Notes: generated from the sequence alone by a model not told the origin. Shown: positions 48,274 to 61,340, numbered from the stretch's first letter. The stretch: DNA of 64,000 nt from Epiperipatus broadwayi (GCA_028023455.1 JAQFVV010006275.1:1493279-1557278), one strand, 5' to 3'. Program-made: numbers and translations.

Positions 48274-48928
48274 CTTATGTATTAGCCCAGTGGTGATGAA
48301 AGTTGCTGTCACAAACAACTGTGTTTATAAAGACCAAATTAAACCCATTTACAATCTTCTAAAAAGGAACTGAATTAATTTTGTAAGTGAATATTCGACA
48401 ATATTCTGATAAGGGGAAAGTTATTAGTCAAAATGTTTTTGCTGCTTATTTTATAACCAAACAATAGTGGTATTTTGTTCAGAATTGTCGAAAGAGAGTA
48501 GCTATTTGTAATGGAACATGGTTCGAAGTAAGAAACTTCAGTCCACAGCAGTGATACTAAGAAACAAAATTTTATAAATGGGGAGAATTGCATAGTTAAA
48601 TATATATACCTTATTTATTTATTTTTTGGTTTGGTTACCACTTGTAGTAAATTTAGATTGTTAAAAGTTTATTTGTTAGAAGACCATTTCTCGCAAAAAG
48701 CATAAATGTGTCTTTGTTTCATTTTCCCTAAATAAATTTATAGTGGCCATTTTTCAAAATAAATTTTTTTTATAAGTTTAGATGGTAAGAAAACAATTTC
48801 TCATAAAAAATGTAAATGTGTGTTAATAGACATATGTATCCTTCAGGTAAATCAATTATAGGTCATCATTTTTCCAAATGGCTGGACTAATATGTATGTG
48901 AAATCTCACTGCTTGACTAATACATAAG
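48274..48928 (-). mobile_element. TIR element, TA-flanked, copy 2 (inverted relative to 24-kb copy)
   Basis: The termini CTTATGTATTAGCCCAGTGG and (complement of the right end) CTTATGTATTAGTCAAGCAG are bordered by TA at 48272-48273 and 48929-48930. The interior matches the 24116-25015 copy in opposite orientation, including AACTTTTAACAATCTA and the 'TTTTGAAAAATGGCCAC' block. It is about 245 bp shorter than copy 1. No transposase motif. Confidence 0.8.
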
Positions 48929-48930
48929 TA

Positions 48931-49690
48931 CTGATTTTACTATGTCAAAAATTAAAAAATGTCAGATTCAAATCAAATTATTTTCATATGTCAATAATTA
49001 AAAGAATACATCCTTTATCAAATAATAGAAATGATGAGAAATAATTTTAAGTGGTGTTGAAATTATCATCTGACAATGATCTTACAAGGATATTATTGCC
49101 AATGGAGAAAATTTAAATGATAAGATCAAATAATAATAAAGAATAGTACATATATTATACAAAAAATAAAATATAGTGTTAGAAAAAGAAAAGATAATGA
49201 AAGACATTTTTCTATGGTGATATAAACACTGAAAGATAAAAGACATTACAATTTACATCATATTTCAGTAATGGCATGTTTTAAATTGAAGCTTAAGAAA
49301 TTAAATAAAACTTATTTTTAAAATAATGATTTTAGAATGCCAGAAATAATGAGAATATTTTCTCAAAAATATTGATAAAGAGAATGACCTAAATTCAAAA
49401 GTTGAAGTTATTATTGAAAATACACCTGTATAAAAAAAGATTGCATTGCCCAAACTAAATAACAAATGATGTAATGAAGAAAAAAATAGTCATTAGCAAA
49501 ATTAAATTTTAAAATGATGATTAGTTATTGGTTTGAATTACATAGACTTCTATAGCAAAGTATGTGAAGAATTAATAAAAGATTTTATTGAGATAAACCC
49601 TAGAATGGAAGTGAATATATAGGGAAATATAGTGAAGAAATTTATGAATGTGAAATATTTCATGGAAAAAACTTCAATATTTAAAGCATG
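48931..49690. other. AT-rich DNA, possibly LINE-derived
   Basis: Purine-rich plus strand, like the LINE relic that follows; I could not place it with confidence. Confidence 0.35.
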
Positions 49691-49699
49691 AACAAATGA

Positions 49700-51010
49700 A
49701 TAGTGGCCATCTTCAAAAAGTGGAATTAAAATAAAGTGCAGAAATTATTAACCACTGATAATGATACATAAAAAATTAAGCTTAAATAGTGAAACATTTG
49801 ACAGATAAAGTAACCAATTTAAAAAGAAAAATCATACCACAGATATTACCATTTATTTCAGGGGTCCCCAACCCTATGCCCGCGGGCACCATGGTGCCCG
49901 CAGACCATTTTATGTGTGCCCGCCGCTATCCGAACACAATAAAAAATTATTTATCTGATACAAATAAATTTAATTTTTAAAATTTCTTATAAATTATTGT
50001 ATTATATTGTAATCAAATTGTAGAGCATACTATACTTTTACAGTGTAAAAATATAAACGTTAATTATATGTTAACATTTTATTTTTGAAATAAATATTTT
50101 TTGTACATTAATATCCAACTATAAATTTACATTGAAAAAATAAATTGTGCCCGCCACCTGGTTGAAAAAATAAATGGTGCTTATCACCTGGCCGGTATTA
50201 TAGAATGTGCTCTTAAGTGCAAAAAGGTTGGGGACCCCTGATTTATTTCATTGTAATTTCTTTACTTTTGGAAGCTTTTGATAACATTAATTTGGCAATG
50301 ACATAGAAGAAGAATAACTTTATTATATTTCATATAATTCAATCAATATTTTAAAAGCATTCATGAAAGTATATAGGAAAAAAATGAAAATGTAAAATTA
50401 GATAAGATCTCATGTCCTCAAAAATAACTACTGCACAACTAGAAAAAGAAATGAATATGATTTAATAAAAAATGAATATTATAAAGTATGGAGTGTGAAT
50501 CAATAATTTTAAATATCTCAATGGTATAATAGTCATTGGAAAAGATAAAAAAACGAGAGAAGACTCACTTGATAAATATGTAAAGAAAAAATCTAAAATA
50601 TTAAAATTAATAATAGAGATATAAAATGAGAAATCAGAAAAAATTTAATTATACATGAACACCATTAAACCAAAAATTGTGGGAAAAGAAAAATAAACAT
50701 TTATGGAATTGGAATTAGAACAAAAAATAAAGTTGTATATGTCTTGGAAATAAAATCACTATTGATGTAGACTTTCAGAAAGAAATAAAATTAAGAATAG
50801 CAAAAGAAGGACATGTTTTTGGATCGTATACAGGATTTAGAAAATCAAAGAAATTGTGTTACAAAACAAATTATATATATTGGATATACACAAATGTGGA
50901 AGTTAGATAATGAAAAAGATTCACAGAGAAAAGTGTTCATATTTGAAAAGACATTCTATAAAAAACTACCTGGATACAAAAAGTTTATAATGAATTATGT
51001 TAAAATGTGA
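49700..51010 (+). pseudogene. RTE-like LINE RT relic interrupted by a hAT MITE
   Basis: Upstream of the insertion, KSGIKIKCRNY-stop-PLI (near 49718) matches the RT block 'GDIK.C.NYRPI', and KKNHTTDITIYF (near 49820) matches 'RKG.STTD.IF.L'. Downstream of the MITE, EAFDNINLA (near 50269) matches motif A ('F.KAFDNI.R'). Near 50785, RIAKEGHVFGSYTGFRK then KKLCYKTNYIYW matches 'RIAKA..VFG.L..R.W.NK.L.LKTK...Y'. The reading frame is broken by many stops. The catalytic FADD box was not identified with confidence. Two halves of one RT separated by a clean 382-bp insertion date the MITE after the LINE. Confidence 0.75.
49859..50240. mobile_element. hAT MITE, 382 bp, perfect TSD, nested in LINE
   Basis: The termini CAGGGGTCCCCAACC and GGTTGGGGACCCCTG are perfect 15-bp inverted repeats. 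ATTTATTT is duplicated exactly at 49851-49858 and 50241-50248. The ends are GC- and CpG-rich (CCCGCGGGCACC), unlike the AT-rich core. It is the least decayed DNA transposon in the window and is non-coding. Confidence 0.95.
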
Positions 51011-51014
51011 ATGT

Positions 51015-54000
51015 CACAGAATTTTTTATGAATGGAAGCCATATTCATTTGAGTATCTCATGAATAAATAGTGATTGGAAATTAAAAACTATAATTTTTA
51101 ATATTACATAAAATATAAACAAAAAAGGATTGCACATTAAAATAAGGAATTCATAACATTAAACAATAGAAGGGAAAACATTCACAAACCCTTCCTGAAT
51201 ATGATTAAAACTTATGGACACAGAATAAACATATCATTTACTTATTTATCCATTTATAACAATAGATTAATTTTTTTTAACCAAACACCATTCATTACAT
51301 AACTCGTGCTTCTATGTGAGTGTGTGTATATATATTTTTACATTAAAATTTCAGAATTTAATATGTTCTCCATAATATATTGTAATGGAAGGCAGGATGG
51401 GAAGACAAATCCAATAAATTCTTGATCAAATTGATCATATGATGATCACAAGACTTTGAGTAGTTAAGTATAATAAGAGCAATAGGGATAGCCATATGTT
51501 GATTTGCCAAATGTATCTTGGATTATTCACATAACTATGTAACTCAGTGCATTCTAACTTCGATGTAAATAAATAATGTTTAATGTGTATGTTGGATTAT
51601 CCAGTCACCTCTAGATCTTCACATTTAATAATATTTGAGGGTGGATTTTTTGCTACTTAAAGGATTATCAAATGCAAATAGATAAAAGAGAGATATTTAA
51701 CTGTTTTGTAAACTTCAATAATAACAGAAAATTATTTTAATATACCTGTTTTTTAAGTTAATAACTAAACAAAATTCTCTGTTATTTTGAATTCTTCCTT
51801 TAAAAGTTCTTTCATGGTACTGGTTACATTTTCAGATATATCATATAATCTTAAAAGTATTAGAAAAAAGTTATCTGAGAAAGATAGATTTTACTTGCAT
51901 TAGCCTGTGGCATAGACCAACTTCTGATGAAAGATTATTTTCCAAATCTTAGTTTAAATCTTTCTATATTTCTATTAGTTTTCCCTGTTGTAGCCCCTGG
52001 TTCTGATGTCACTCACTCTGATTACTTTTATTTAAATAAATGTGAAATATATATATACACAAATAAAAATATTGATATAAACACACAATATCATAGATAC
52101 ACGTCTTGGAGGTGTGAAATTATATATTCATCAGATATATTTTTAATATATGTATATTTGATCTTAAATTAATTTTTCAACTGTCCATTAATAAACATGA
52201 AACAGTTATCTACATTATTCAAATCTTGGCAATATCTGATTGATGAGGCAATTCATTCCACTACAGCATAAACAGTAATATACTTTTGTAAAAAATGAGA
52301 ATACATATTTTGCTACAACTTCAACATACAGAGAGAGAGAGAGTTTAAACAATAAAAAATATAAAAACTACATGTATGTCTATCATAAAAGAAAAATTTA
52401 ATATTTATAAATAACCATTCTTTCCTCTTGAGGCCTTTTTAATAGAAATATTTAAATTTCTTACCAGTATTAAATGTTTTAATATGCATATGTATTACCA
52501 TGGGCACTTTTATATACAATTTGAAATGGACATGATTTTGCAGATTCTTAGGGAATTTGCTTTTTTTTCTTTAAATGTTCATTAAGGGTTTCTAATTTTA
52601 GTTGTTTTCCACAATATGCAAGATGGTTAACTTGCAGCTTGATTTAAAGATTTTCTTGAGAGCTTTAGGTCTTCTTACTATCAGGCAAATAATTTTTGAG
52701 TTAGGCTAATATATTTTTTTGGCTTTGCAGACAATAGACTAACTCCATTCTAGATTTGGGCAGATCATCCTTTTTTCTTAGACTCTACATGGTTGCCAAG
52801 ATCATGGTGAGAGCATATTTATCAGCCTTTAGTCAAACATCTTGAGATGGTTACAAGCATAAATTTACCTTCTCAATTTTATAATGAGGATATACTAACA
52901 AGTACTTTTCTTATGGTTAGCAAGTCAATTAACAAAGCTGAAACCATTCAACTTTGCTCTTTAGGTGATTAAAGTTAAAAGTTCTGGTTTCATGATTAGT
53001 TTCTCAGAAATCAATCCACTTTCCTGCTTATTAAAAAATGTTTCTGGAAGTCAGAAGCTAATCTGCCTACCTATGCAGGTATCTTTCATGTTGATATTTT
53101 TGTGTTGTTTTTCCGATCTGCTTTTATAAACAAGTTATTTTTCATTAATATTTTGCAATAAAAAATATATAATTTTCATTTTACAGTCATATTAAATGAA
53201 TTTTTAAAATAAACTTGATCATTTTTACTATTTCTCCATCAAACATATGCTTTAAAAGATGTATATTTAGTATTTACATTTTCCAACTAACCAATGTTAT
53301 CTTTACAACCTAAGACTGTATCCATGAAAGGTGATACCCTAAATACAGTAAAAAAAAGTGGAATTTTTAGCTGAATAGATTTTATGAATGTACAATATAC
53401 ACTCCTTATAACTTGGACAATTGATAAATATATAAATATTTTATTTCTTGCCTTGAATTATTCTGAAAGTTACTTAAAAATCCCTCTTTTTTAATAGTCA
53501 AAAGTCTTTGAATATTAAATAAGCGAGCAATAGAAATTATTTAATGCTACCATTTTGCTGCAAATATATATATTTAGAAACAGATTTTTTATAAGACATA
53601 ATTGAATATTAACTTATTTTAGTTTATCTTTTATTTATTTAGCAAATCCTTTATTCAATATTATCTTATTTTGTGTTTTTACTCTCTTCTTGGTATTATA
53701 ACCGCTTTTGGTATTATGGCAGCTTCAAAGCTATATCACAATATATATTTCTAGGTATTAAACTAGAAAAAGACTTGTAGATTTTTTCTTTTTATTAAAA
53801 TATAAGCTATCATTAATAGTTTGAATATGGAGTATTAATTATGAATAGAATATTCAAAAACAGTACATCATAGTATGGATTTTGTGATATGTAGTATCTT
53901 ATTTTAGTGAAAAATGCATCATATATTATCATACAGAAAATATGCAAGAGCATAAATATAAAAGTTCAATTTTGTTAAAAGGATCACATTACAATTAACT

Positions 54001-55240
54001 TTTAACTATTTCGTACAATTATTTTAAGAAATTACTCAAATACTTCTTGATAATTAGTGTATTAACAATTATTTTTAACATCGATGTACAAATATTTTAA
54101 AAATATATAAATTATGGTCCTTTAATATTTGTATGCTTTATCTTTTCAATTTCTATGGGCAATTTATCTGATAGAAATTAAAGTACTATTAGAAACCTCT
54201 AATATGGCTTTTAGAAAAACAATTAGAAATACAAAAAAAATATTTTGAAGTAGAAAAGTCAACTTTTTGGTTAGTAATAAATTTTTAAATACAAAAACAT
54301 TGGGATGGCTCATTCTTAATATAATTTCTTACAACTAGCAGGATGTAAGAAAAAAAATAGTACCAAATATTTACAACAAAACTGTTTTTGTAGCATGAAT
54401 TAAAACAAAATTAAAATTTCACATTTTAATTAACATTTATTGAATTGTAAATGTTTTCTCTTTATATTTACATATATGTATTTTATCAATAATTCTCAAT
54501 CATTTCTCTTACATTTGATGCAGTTTATTGGTTTGTTTCTATTTAAATGATATTTGTTACTGTAGTGTACTTCTATAATTTTTGTGTTTGCAATCGCCCT
54601 GCATCTGTTATTAACAAAATTGAAATTGTATGCTTTATATAGTTTTCATCTCCTTACATACAGCCTTCAGTAATATTAAACATACATTGTATGATTAAAT
54701 AAATGTTTTATTGATTCCCTTTGCTCAAATGTAAATTAGATATCTATGCAAAAATCCTTTTTTTTTTTTGACTGTTTGTTTTAATAGAATTGTGACAGGA
54801 TACTTGATCAACATATGCATTTCAATGTGGACTCATTAAAGTTTATGTAAATCTAAAATTGATACTAAAATAAATTATATTAAAAGGATGACAGATGATT
54901 GGCAAACTACTACTAATAAAGATAAAGGGTTCTGTTATTAAATTAAATTATCCTGCCTTTAGGAAGAGAACTTAATTATTATTGCTAATACCATTGCCTT
55001 GCAACCTAAACACAATTAATTCTCCCTCTTTCATATCAACTAAGGATCTCTTGGCTTACTTTCAACATCTCTGCATTAGAAGCAGTAATCAATCCATTCT
55101 ATTATTCTAGTTCAGAATCATTTATTGCAAGCTTATACATTCAACACATATTAGACAATAGTGCCTACTAAATCTCCAGATTAGTGTCTAGCTATTAGTT
55201 TTTATTATAAATCAAGTATTTTTTATATAATGAAAGAGTT
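51015..55240. other. AT-rich DNA, no gene seen
   Basis: No recognisable gene or element; an 81-codon frame at 51927-52172 has no motif. A (GA)n microsatellite lies at 52330-52343. The 52520-53060 stretch is slightly GC-richer without coding signal. Confidence 0.5.
52330..52343 (+). repeat. (GA)n microsatellite
   Basis: Seven AG units in tandem. Confidence 0.9.
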
Positions 55241-55466
55241 TATTTATTTATTTTGCTGTGACTCATAATCAATATGGGTACAATACCAAAACTGGCAAAC
55301 AAGAGCTTTGAACATGCCATTATCAGATTTACAATGATATGGATAGCTGAAGAGTTGGAGATTGGAGAAAATTGAAGCCTGTCTATTAAAAGTTTTAAGA
55401 TTTGTTGTCTTAATGTGAACTGAGTACTGATTATATATATGTGTGGGGGATGATGATCTGGACCAA

Positions 55467-55516
55467 CTTGTGAGTGCTGGTTCAGCACAAAATATGTATA
55501 TTGGAGATCATATATC
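55467..55516 (+). ncRNA. Hammerhead relic, family 2 copy A3
   Basis: CTTGTGA (changed core), perfect stem II GTGCT/AGCAC (loop GGTTC), AAAA for GAAA, stem III TATGT/ATATA, then TC. Predicted inactive. Confidence 0.65.
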
Positions 55517-56206
55517 TTTTTCACATGTGTATGGTCATCATGTGTATCAGTTGTATAAGATGGAAAGTCTGGGTTCAAATTCCTTCTAATTATTAATAAA
55601 TTTGTAAATATATTTTTTTCACTGTATATTTTCCCTTGATTTATTCCTAACTTTTTGTACCCACATAATAACTAATTTTAAGTATAAATATTTCTTAATT
55701 TATTAAATAATATTTAACAAAATTACTTCCCCCCCATTACATATTGAATAAATATCTTTTTTTTTTCTTTTTTTTTACAGAATTCAAATTGTTGTTACTG
55801 TGGATATGTGTATTAGTTGTATAAGATGAAGTGGATAACTGTAGGAGGCTTGCAAGTTTGAGTTTAAATCCTTTCTAATTACATTAAGTTCAGTATAGAC
55901 AATACACTTGTATTTAAATATTACAACCTATATTCTGCCCATACTTCTTTTATGTATTTAAATGGTCATATTAAGGTCCTATATATGAGGGATCAGAGTG
56001 ACTTAAAGTCAACATGGATATGACAATAAGATTGGTATTAACAAAGGCTTTGAGCATTTCAAATATCAGATTTTCCATGATATGGATGGCTGAAGAATTG
56101 GAGGGTGAAGAAGATTGAAGCCTGGCCATTAAAATTTGCTATCTTAATATAAACTGAGCACTGATTATATATATATATAGGTGTTGGAAATGATGATCTA
56201 GATCAA

Positions 56207-56250
56207 CTGACGAGTGGTAGATGAGCACAAAATACACATATAAATATTTT
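56207..56250 (+). ncRNA. Hammerhead relic, family 2 copy A4
   Basis: CTGACGA (valid CUGANGA), stem II GTGGT/AGCAC with one mismatch and loop AGATG, AAAA for GAAA. Stem III is not preserved. Confidence 0.55.
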
Positions 56251-56274
56251 TTTCCACATGTATATGTGGTCATG

Positions 56275-56395
56275 TGTATCAGTTGTATAAGATGGAATGG
56301 ATAACTGTAGGAACTAGAAAATCTGAGTTCAAATCCCTTCTAATTATATTAAGTTCAGTATAGACAATATATTTGCATTTAAATATTAAATATTT
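56275..56395 (+). mobile_element. tRNA-like tail of hammerhead array
   Basis: ATCAGTTGTATAAGATGGA, then GAGTTCAAATCCC (Pol III B box) and the family end TTCAGTATAGACAATATATT. Sister tails are at 55545-55600 (partial) and 55795-55915. Confidence 0.6.
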
Positions 56396-56559
56396 TAGAA
56401 ACTTTTTTTACAAATATTTTTTTGTAATTGTATAGATAAAACAGCCTTTAACAGCACACTGCTGTGCAAAGAAGATCTTTATTAATTCATTTTATCTTAA
56501 AGAAAAGAATTATAAGTTTATAAATATATTAAGTTATAAAATTATATGCAATCATCCTT

Positions 56560-56850
56560 CCTCCATTTTGTTTTTCTTATTATCTTCAATCACTTAATAT
56601 GGTTCAGTCATCAAAAATATCTTATGCTTTCAATCATTTTAGTACTATGATAGTGGAATTATGTTTGTACAATTATATTTTTATTTTTTAATTACATCCA
56701 CAGCAATTCTGACTTTTTTTTATTTTTATTTTTTAGTTTTCTGTATTCTTTTTCGTCATCCCTCTTTTTTCTGGGGTTTAAATGGCCATTCTCATTTATG
56801 AGTGGCTATTATTAATGATGATATTACTGATTATTAATTACTCAAATAAT
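56560..56850 (+). repeat. Dispersed repeat, copy 1 (pairs with 62520-62760)
   Basis: Shared order of blocks: CAATCACTTAA, then TTTTTATTTTTTAATTA, then CTGCAATTCTGA-type text, T-rich run, then CATTCTCATTTA/CATACTCATTTA and TTAATGATGATG. Class unknown. Confidence 0.5.
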
Positions 56851-56859
56851 TTTTATACT

Positions 56860-59585
56860 GTGGTTTCTTGTGGCATGCCTGCTATTCTTAAAAACATAAA
56901 ACGATATTTTACTTTTTTATATATATAGCTATCAAAATACAAGATAGAATATAATTTTTTTGTTACTGAGAATGGGTATATGCCATAAGTTCGCATTAAT
57001 TCAAAACTAATTTAATACAATTAATAATCATAATAATAAATACAATATAGAGTAAATATTATTTCTGACATATATATTAAGCATGATATTTATTATTTTG
57101 AACAACTTTAAAAAATTGCTTTTGATATGCTGGATGTAACCATTTCAGATTTAAATAAAGAACTTCTTTTCTCCTAAATTAATCCATTAATTGCAATATA
57201 CAACAACTATCATCCACCTTTACAAATTTTATTTATTTTATAAATCGAATTTCACAACATTGGATATATTACAAAATATTAAATGCCAAAAACTAAATTA
57301 GTCAATATAATAAAACAAGTACACCAATTAATAATGAAGTCATTAGCCAAATTCACTATAAATAGTTTCCCTGACGAGGAAGATTTCTGAAGTTTGTCTT
57401 GGTAGGAATATCATTGGTAGTAAATTTTTAAATTTGATTTTGATTTAATTGTGAATTCGAGTACTTTATATATAACATCCTATAACTCCACCTATGTTCA
57501 AATAGATTCTAAAGTTATTTTTAAGGTCTATAAAGAATTAATTGGAAATAGACTTTGCTAATGATGATGGACTAAGAATGAAACAGAATTATAATACATA
57601 TACATGAATATAGAGAAATTTGGTTAATAGAATATTGATTCAATTTTATATTAATTTTGCAAGATAATGGCTATCAGGACTGGTTCATTTTATTTCCAGA
57701 GTCATCTATTGTCAGCTTATGTAATCAATGCACAACAATTGCCAATAGTATTACATTCAGATTCCCATTGTTTATAACTGATAACTTTAAATTTAATGCT
57801 AGGCTTTGATGTTCTTACAATAAATGATTCTGAATGTGAAGAGAAAGCAAAGGCATATGTGTTTTTAATTTTTTTATTCAGTGAATATATATATATTTCA
57901 GAAGCGAAAGACCATAGTACAAAAATAAAACAATTTATTTTTTATTTTTTTAATGAATATAATTATAACCTTAAAAAAACCCAGCAACAATCTATTGGAT
58001 TTATGTGTTTATTACATTTATATGTATTTCAGTGTTTGTTATTTAAATAATTAACTTGCTTGTTTTGTTGTTGTTTTTTTAAATTAAGTTTGAATTTCAA
58101 AAAACTGACATTTTAACATTAAAAAAAAACTTCCTTTGCTATTTTCTTTTTGTAATTACAAATTTTTAGGAATTATATGTCATACATTTATAGTTCATTA
58201 AAATAACAAAATCTGGAAATAGATCAGTATTATTGGTTTTTACCTTTAGAGTTTTGCATGTATATTCTATGCAATATTTTCATGATTTTCCAATGGTATA
58301 TCAATATATATGTGTATGCAAAAGGCAAAACAAATTTACCACTCAGATTGATAAAATAATTAAAAGTAATGGCATTTCCCTATATTGGTTCAGAATAAAA
58401 CTAATGAATACAAAGGCATTTGGAAGAAGAAAAAAACTTCATTTGCAATTAAATAGCTTTATTTATAATTATCAAGAATAATAGATTATTTTGATGCCAT
58501 TGGTAAATTTTTGGCCTTCTACAGAAGTTCAGACTTCAAAGTCTCACTGATATAAAGTTCAACATCTTATTGCATTCCTCTCTTATTCTGTCTTCTTCTT
58601 TCATAAATTATTCAGCAATTAAGAATAAGTGTTTGGTTCACTGAAAGAGTAGCTTAAAATGAACAAATGCTTCTGATCAATTTATGAAGGAATGGGGACA
58701 ATTCTTAATCTGCATATATGATATTGAATTTCTTTTTGTATGCCATTAATGGCTTAGCTAACTAGTAAAGTCTTTTAAAGTAAGTAAAAAAACCTCAAAA
58801 TCATAAGTACTAATCACACAAATACTACTAATGAATTAGACAATATTAGGAAAATGCACTAAGATAAAATAGTGAGCATGAATCAAATAATTTTAATACA
58901 TAGGAAAGGTCTATAGGAGTGGATCTTTTGAACCATGAAGAACCATGCTTATAAGTTGTCATTAAGATGTTATGCTTGAATAGAAATAATTTGATATTAA
59001 GATTTGAATCATATCCTGTAGTCGGAGATAATGTAATTTATTGACTAATATAAGTAAATAATGACATAATCACATTTCTGAAATTATATGTTAACGTTTC
59101 TTTGATTTCATTTTTACCACAAAAATATTTTTTAGAATTTTTGAGTGCTTTTTTTTTTTTTTTAAAAAAAAAAAAAGCAACTAAAGTTTAGGAAAGTTTA
59201 TCAATGGGTGAATCAAGATCGCATTGACACATTGTTTTGCATAGAATAGTAAGTTTAGATAATATACTATTTAATGCAAATAGAATTTTTTTTTTTGGCT
59301 GGAAAGACTTCAATTTCATCTCTAATATAGAATTCATTTACATCATCATTTTTTTCAACTTATTTTGTTTTTGTATTTGATGTTTGGTTACTTAAGTACA
59401 GTTCCCATTTTTTATTAAAGTAATACAAGAATCACCAAGGTCATCAGAACACAGAATTTAGAAGAAACATTACCTATAAAGTATTTTGGCACTTTTTACT
59501 TTTAATAATGAGAACATATCATTTATTATTATTTTATGTAAAAAATGTTCTGTTGATTTACAGTGTATCAGTTTAATGTTTACCC
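56860..59585. other. AT-rich DNA, no gene seen
   Basis: Frames of 84 and 82 codons (57796-58050, 58233-58481, plus) have no recognisable motif. A possible hammerhead relic lies at about 57360-57410 (listed separately). Confidence 0.5.
57360..57410 (+). ncRNA. Possible hammerhead relic
   Basis: CTGACGA near 57372, stem II GGAA/TTCT (one G-U, loop GAT), then GAAG in place of GAAA. It is followed by T-TT-G-TC, which matches the minimal stem III plus GUC layout of family 1 if C-G has become U-G. Stem I could be TTCC/GGAA if cleavage follows GUA 7 bases further on. Only a single copy, so confidence is low. Confidence 0.3.
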
Positions 59586-59587
59586 AA

Positions 59588-59660
59588 CATGGTTTGGCAT
59601 AGTGGTGAACTTAAGAGCAAGATTCGTGGATTGATTCTCAAATCAGAAAAAATAATTCAG
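59588..59660 (+). mobile_element. tRNA-derived SINE, family B, fragment
   Basis: GGTTTGGCATAGTGGTGAAC followed by GGATTGATTCTCAAATCAG: the A- and B-box regions of family B without the rest of the body. Confidence 0.6.
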
Positions 59661-61280
59661 TTTGGTCAGTTAAAAAGAACTGTTAAGTTTTGATCTCCCA
59701 CATGGCTTACTATATTATATATATAATAATAATAAATTTTCTTGTATTATGAAGTGATCATCATGTATCAGTTCCAGTCTGTATTAATATGTCTAGCTAA
59801 AGTATTAATTTTATAAAGATTTCTTTGTTAAAAGATGATACATGTGAATTCTTTAATATAAATAAGTTGTTTAGCAATTTGATACATAGCATATCATTCT
59901 TTAATTTCATAACAGAGTTTTCAGTTTCATGTTGCTCTTTTAAAAAGTTTCTGGTATAAATTAACAATATTGAATGGATACATTTCAATGAATTTTTTTC
60001 AAGTCCAGTATTTTGTAAAGTTGTGAGAACATCTCCCTTCATCAGAAGTTCCAATGCATAAATTACAAGTAACAAAAACCATAGACGTTTGATTCAAAAC
60101 AAAAATCTGACTACTCCTATTTCTATATATTTTGATGGATCAGAATCTGCTTTCTATTATTGAAAGGTAATAAATATCTAGCACCCTCATACATTTTGGT
60201 GAATGTCCAGCTTAATGAAATTTAAATGAAAGATGATTTTTATCATTCTACATCAATTACTAGAGAATTATATAGACCCACTGGCAGAATTTTTGTACAC
60301 AATTTATTAAATGTTCCTGGTTTGGACTAAATATACAAATTTTAATGAACATGAGAGAAATTTATCAAAAACTTTTTGCATTTATATCTAGATTATTTAG
60401 ACTGAAACATTTCTAGACAAAACACTAATCAAAACCTCCATATTGCATTCTAGAATGACATTTGAAAAAGTTATTGCATGTAAATTGTTGATAAATTTCA
60501 ATTGGAATGTTTACTTTTTGCTCATTAAAATATTATTTATTTTTAGGGTTTTATTTAATAGAGTTTTGTTTGTAAATTGATTGCTTTTTGAAATTTAATT
60601 TTTTATAGAAAACTTATCACTAAAATATTTATTTTTAGGGTTTTATTAATACAGATATTATTATAAATACACTGTTTTTTGGAATTCCATTTTCTTATGG
60701 ATTAATATTGTCATCAATTATTTTCTTATGAATTATATGATAATGTGTTAAAATGTTATTTGCATTTACTCTGCATTGATTTGATGGCTGAATATATTAT
60801 TGCTATGTTTTTATTTATTACAGACACTGATGCGGGTTACTTAGTTCGTAAATTATTTCCATTTTTCATAAATGGAATATGTTTTTATTTATTACCCAAA
60901 ATATAAAGCAAGACATATTCATTCTATATTGGTTCAATTATTAAATTATTACACTATTACTTGAATTTCATTTCTTTGCTAAATAAATTATTCTTAAGCA
61001 TTATAAATATTATATTAAATTTTTGGATTTTTTTATCACTGATATGTGATTTTATCTAGTGGCTAAATCATACTTTCTAATAGCATTCTTATATATTAAT
61101 TATATGACTTTTTAAAATTCAAAATATAAAAAATCCTGAAATCAAGAATTCTGAATTGATGACATTCAATTGCATAGCTATATATATATGTGTGTGTTCT
61201 CTTACCAAAATATCATATGTATACATTCTAATATGCATTTTTTATTGGTTATATCAAATTTCACAATTAAAGCTAAAATA
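59661..61280. other. AT-rich DNA, no gene seen
   Basis: A 92-codon frame at 59797-60075 (minus) has no family signature; its length is not remarkable beside others here. Confidence 0.5.
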
Positions 61281-61340
61281 AGTATTCAAATTATTAATTT
61301 TCATTAATTATTCATTAGACTAGAGATTATCCACTAATAA

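Larger units (their letters stand above)
55245..56400 (+). mobile_element. Hammerhead-plus-tRNA-like tandem array (family 2 variant)
   Basis: Two units share the order: leader (GATATGGATGGCTGAAGA or its variant, then TTGAAGCCTG), AT-repeat, hammerhead, TTTTTCACATG-like spacer, then a tRNA-like tail. The tail is ATCAGTTGTATAAGATGGA, then GAGTTCAAATCCC, then TTAAGTTCAGTATAGACAAT. The hammerheads start at 55467 and 56207 (740 bp apart). A third tail without a hammerhead lies at 55795-55915. The tail has a good Pol III B box, so this may be a hammerhead-SINE chimera. A 112-codon minus frame (55578-55240) crosses it and looks spurious. Confidence 0.7.

Noticed and set aside
49789-49980. 63-codon plus-strand open frame
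   Set aside because: It crosses the border of a hAT MITE and so joins unrelated sequences by chance.
52100-52140. Hammerhead candidate (GAAA near TCATCAG)
   Set aside because: The boxes are in incompatible orientations and no stem II can form.
55240-55578. 112-codon open frame on the minus strand
   Set aside because: It lies antisense to a hammerhead/tRNA-like repeat array and is not kept in the neighbouring copy.
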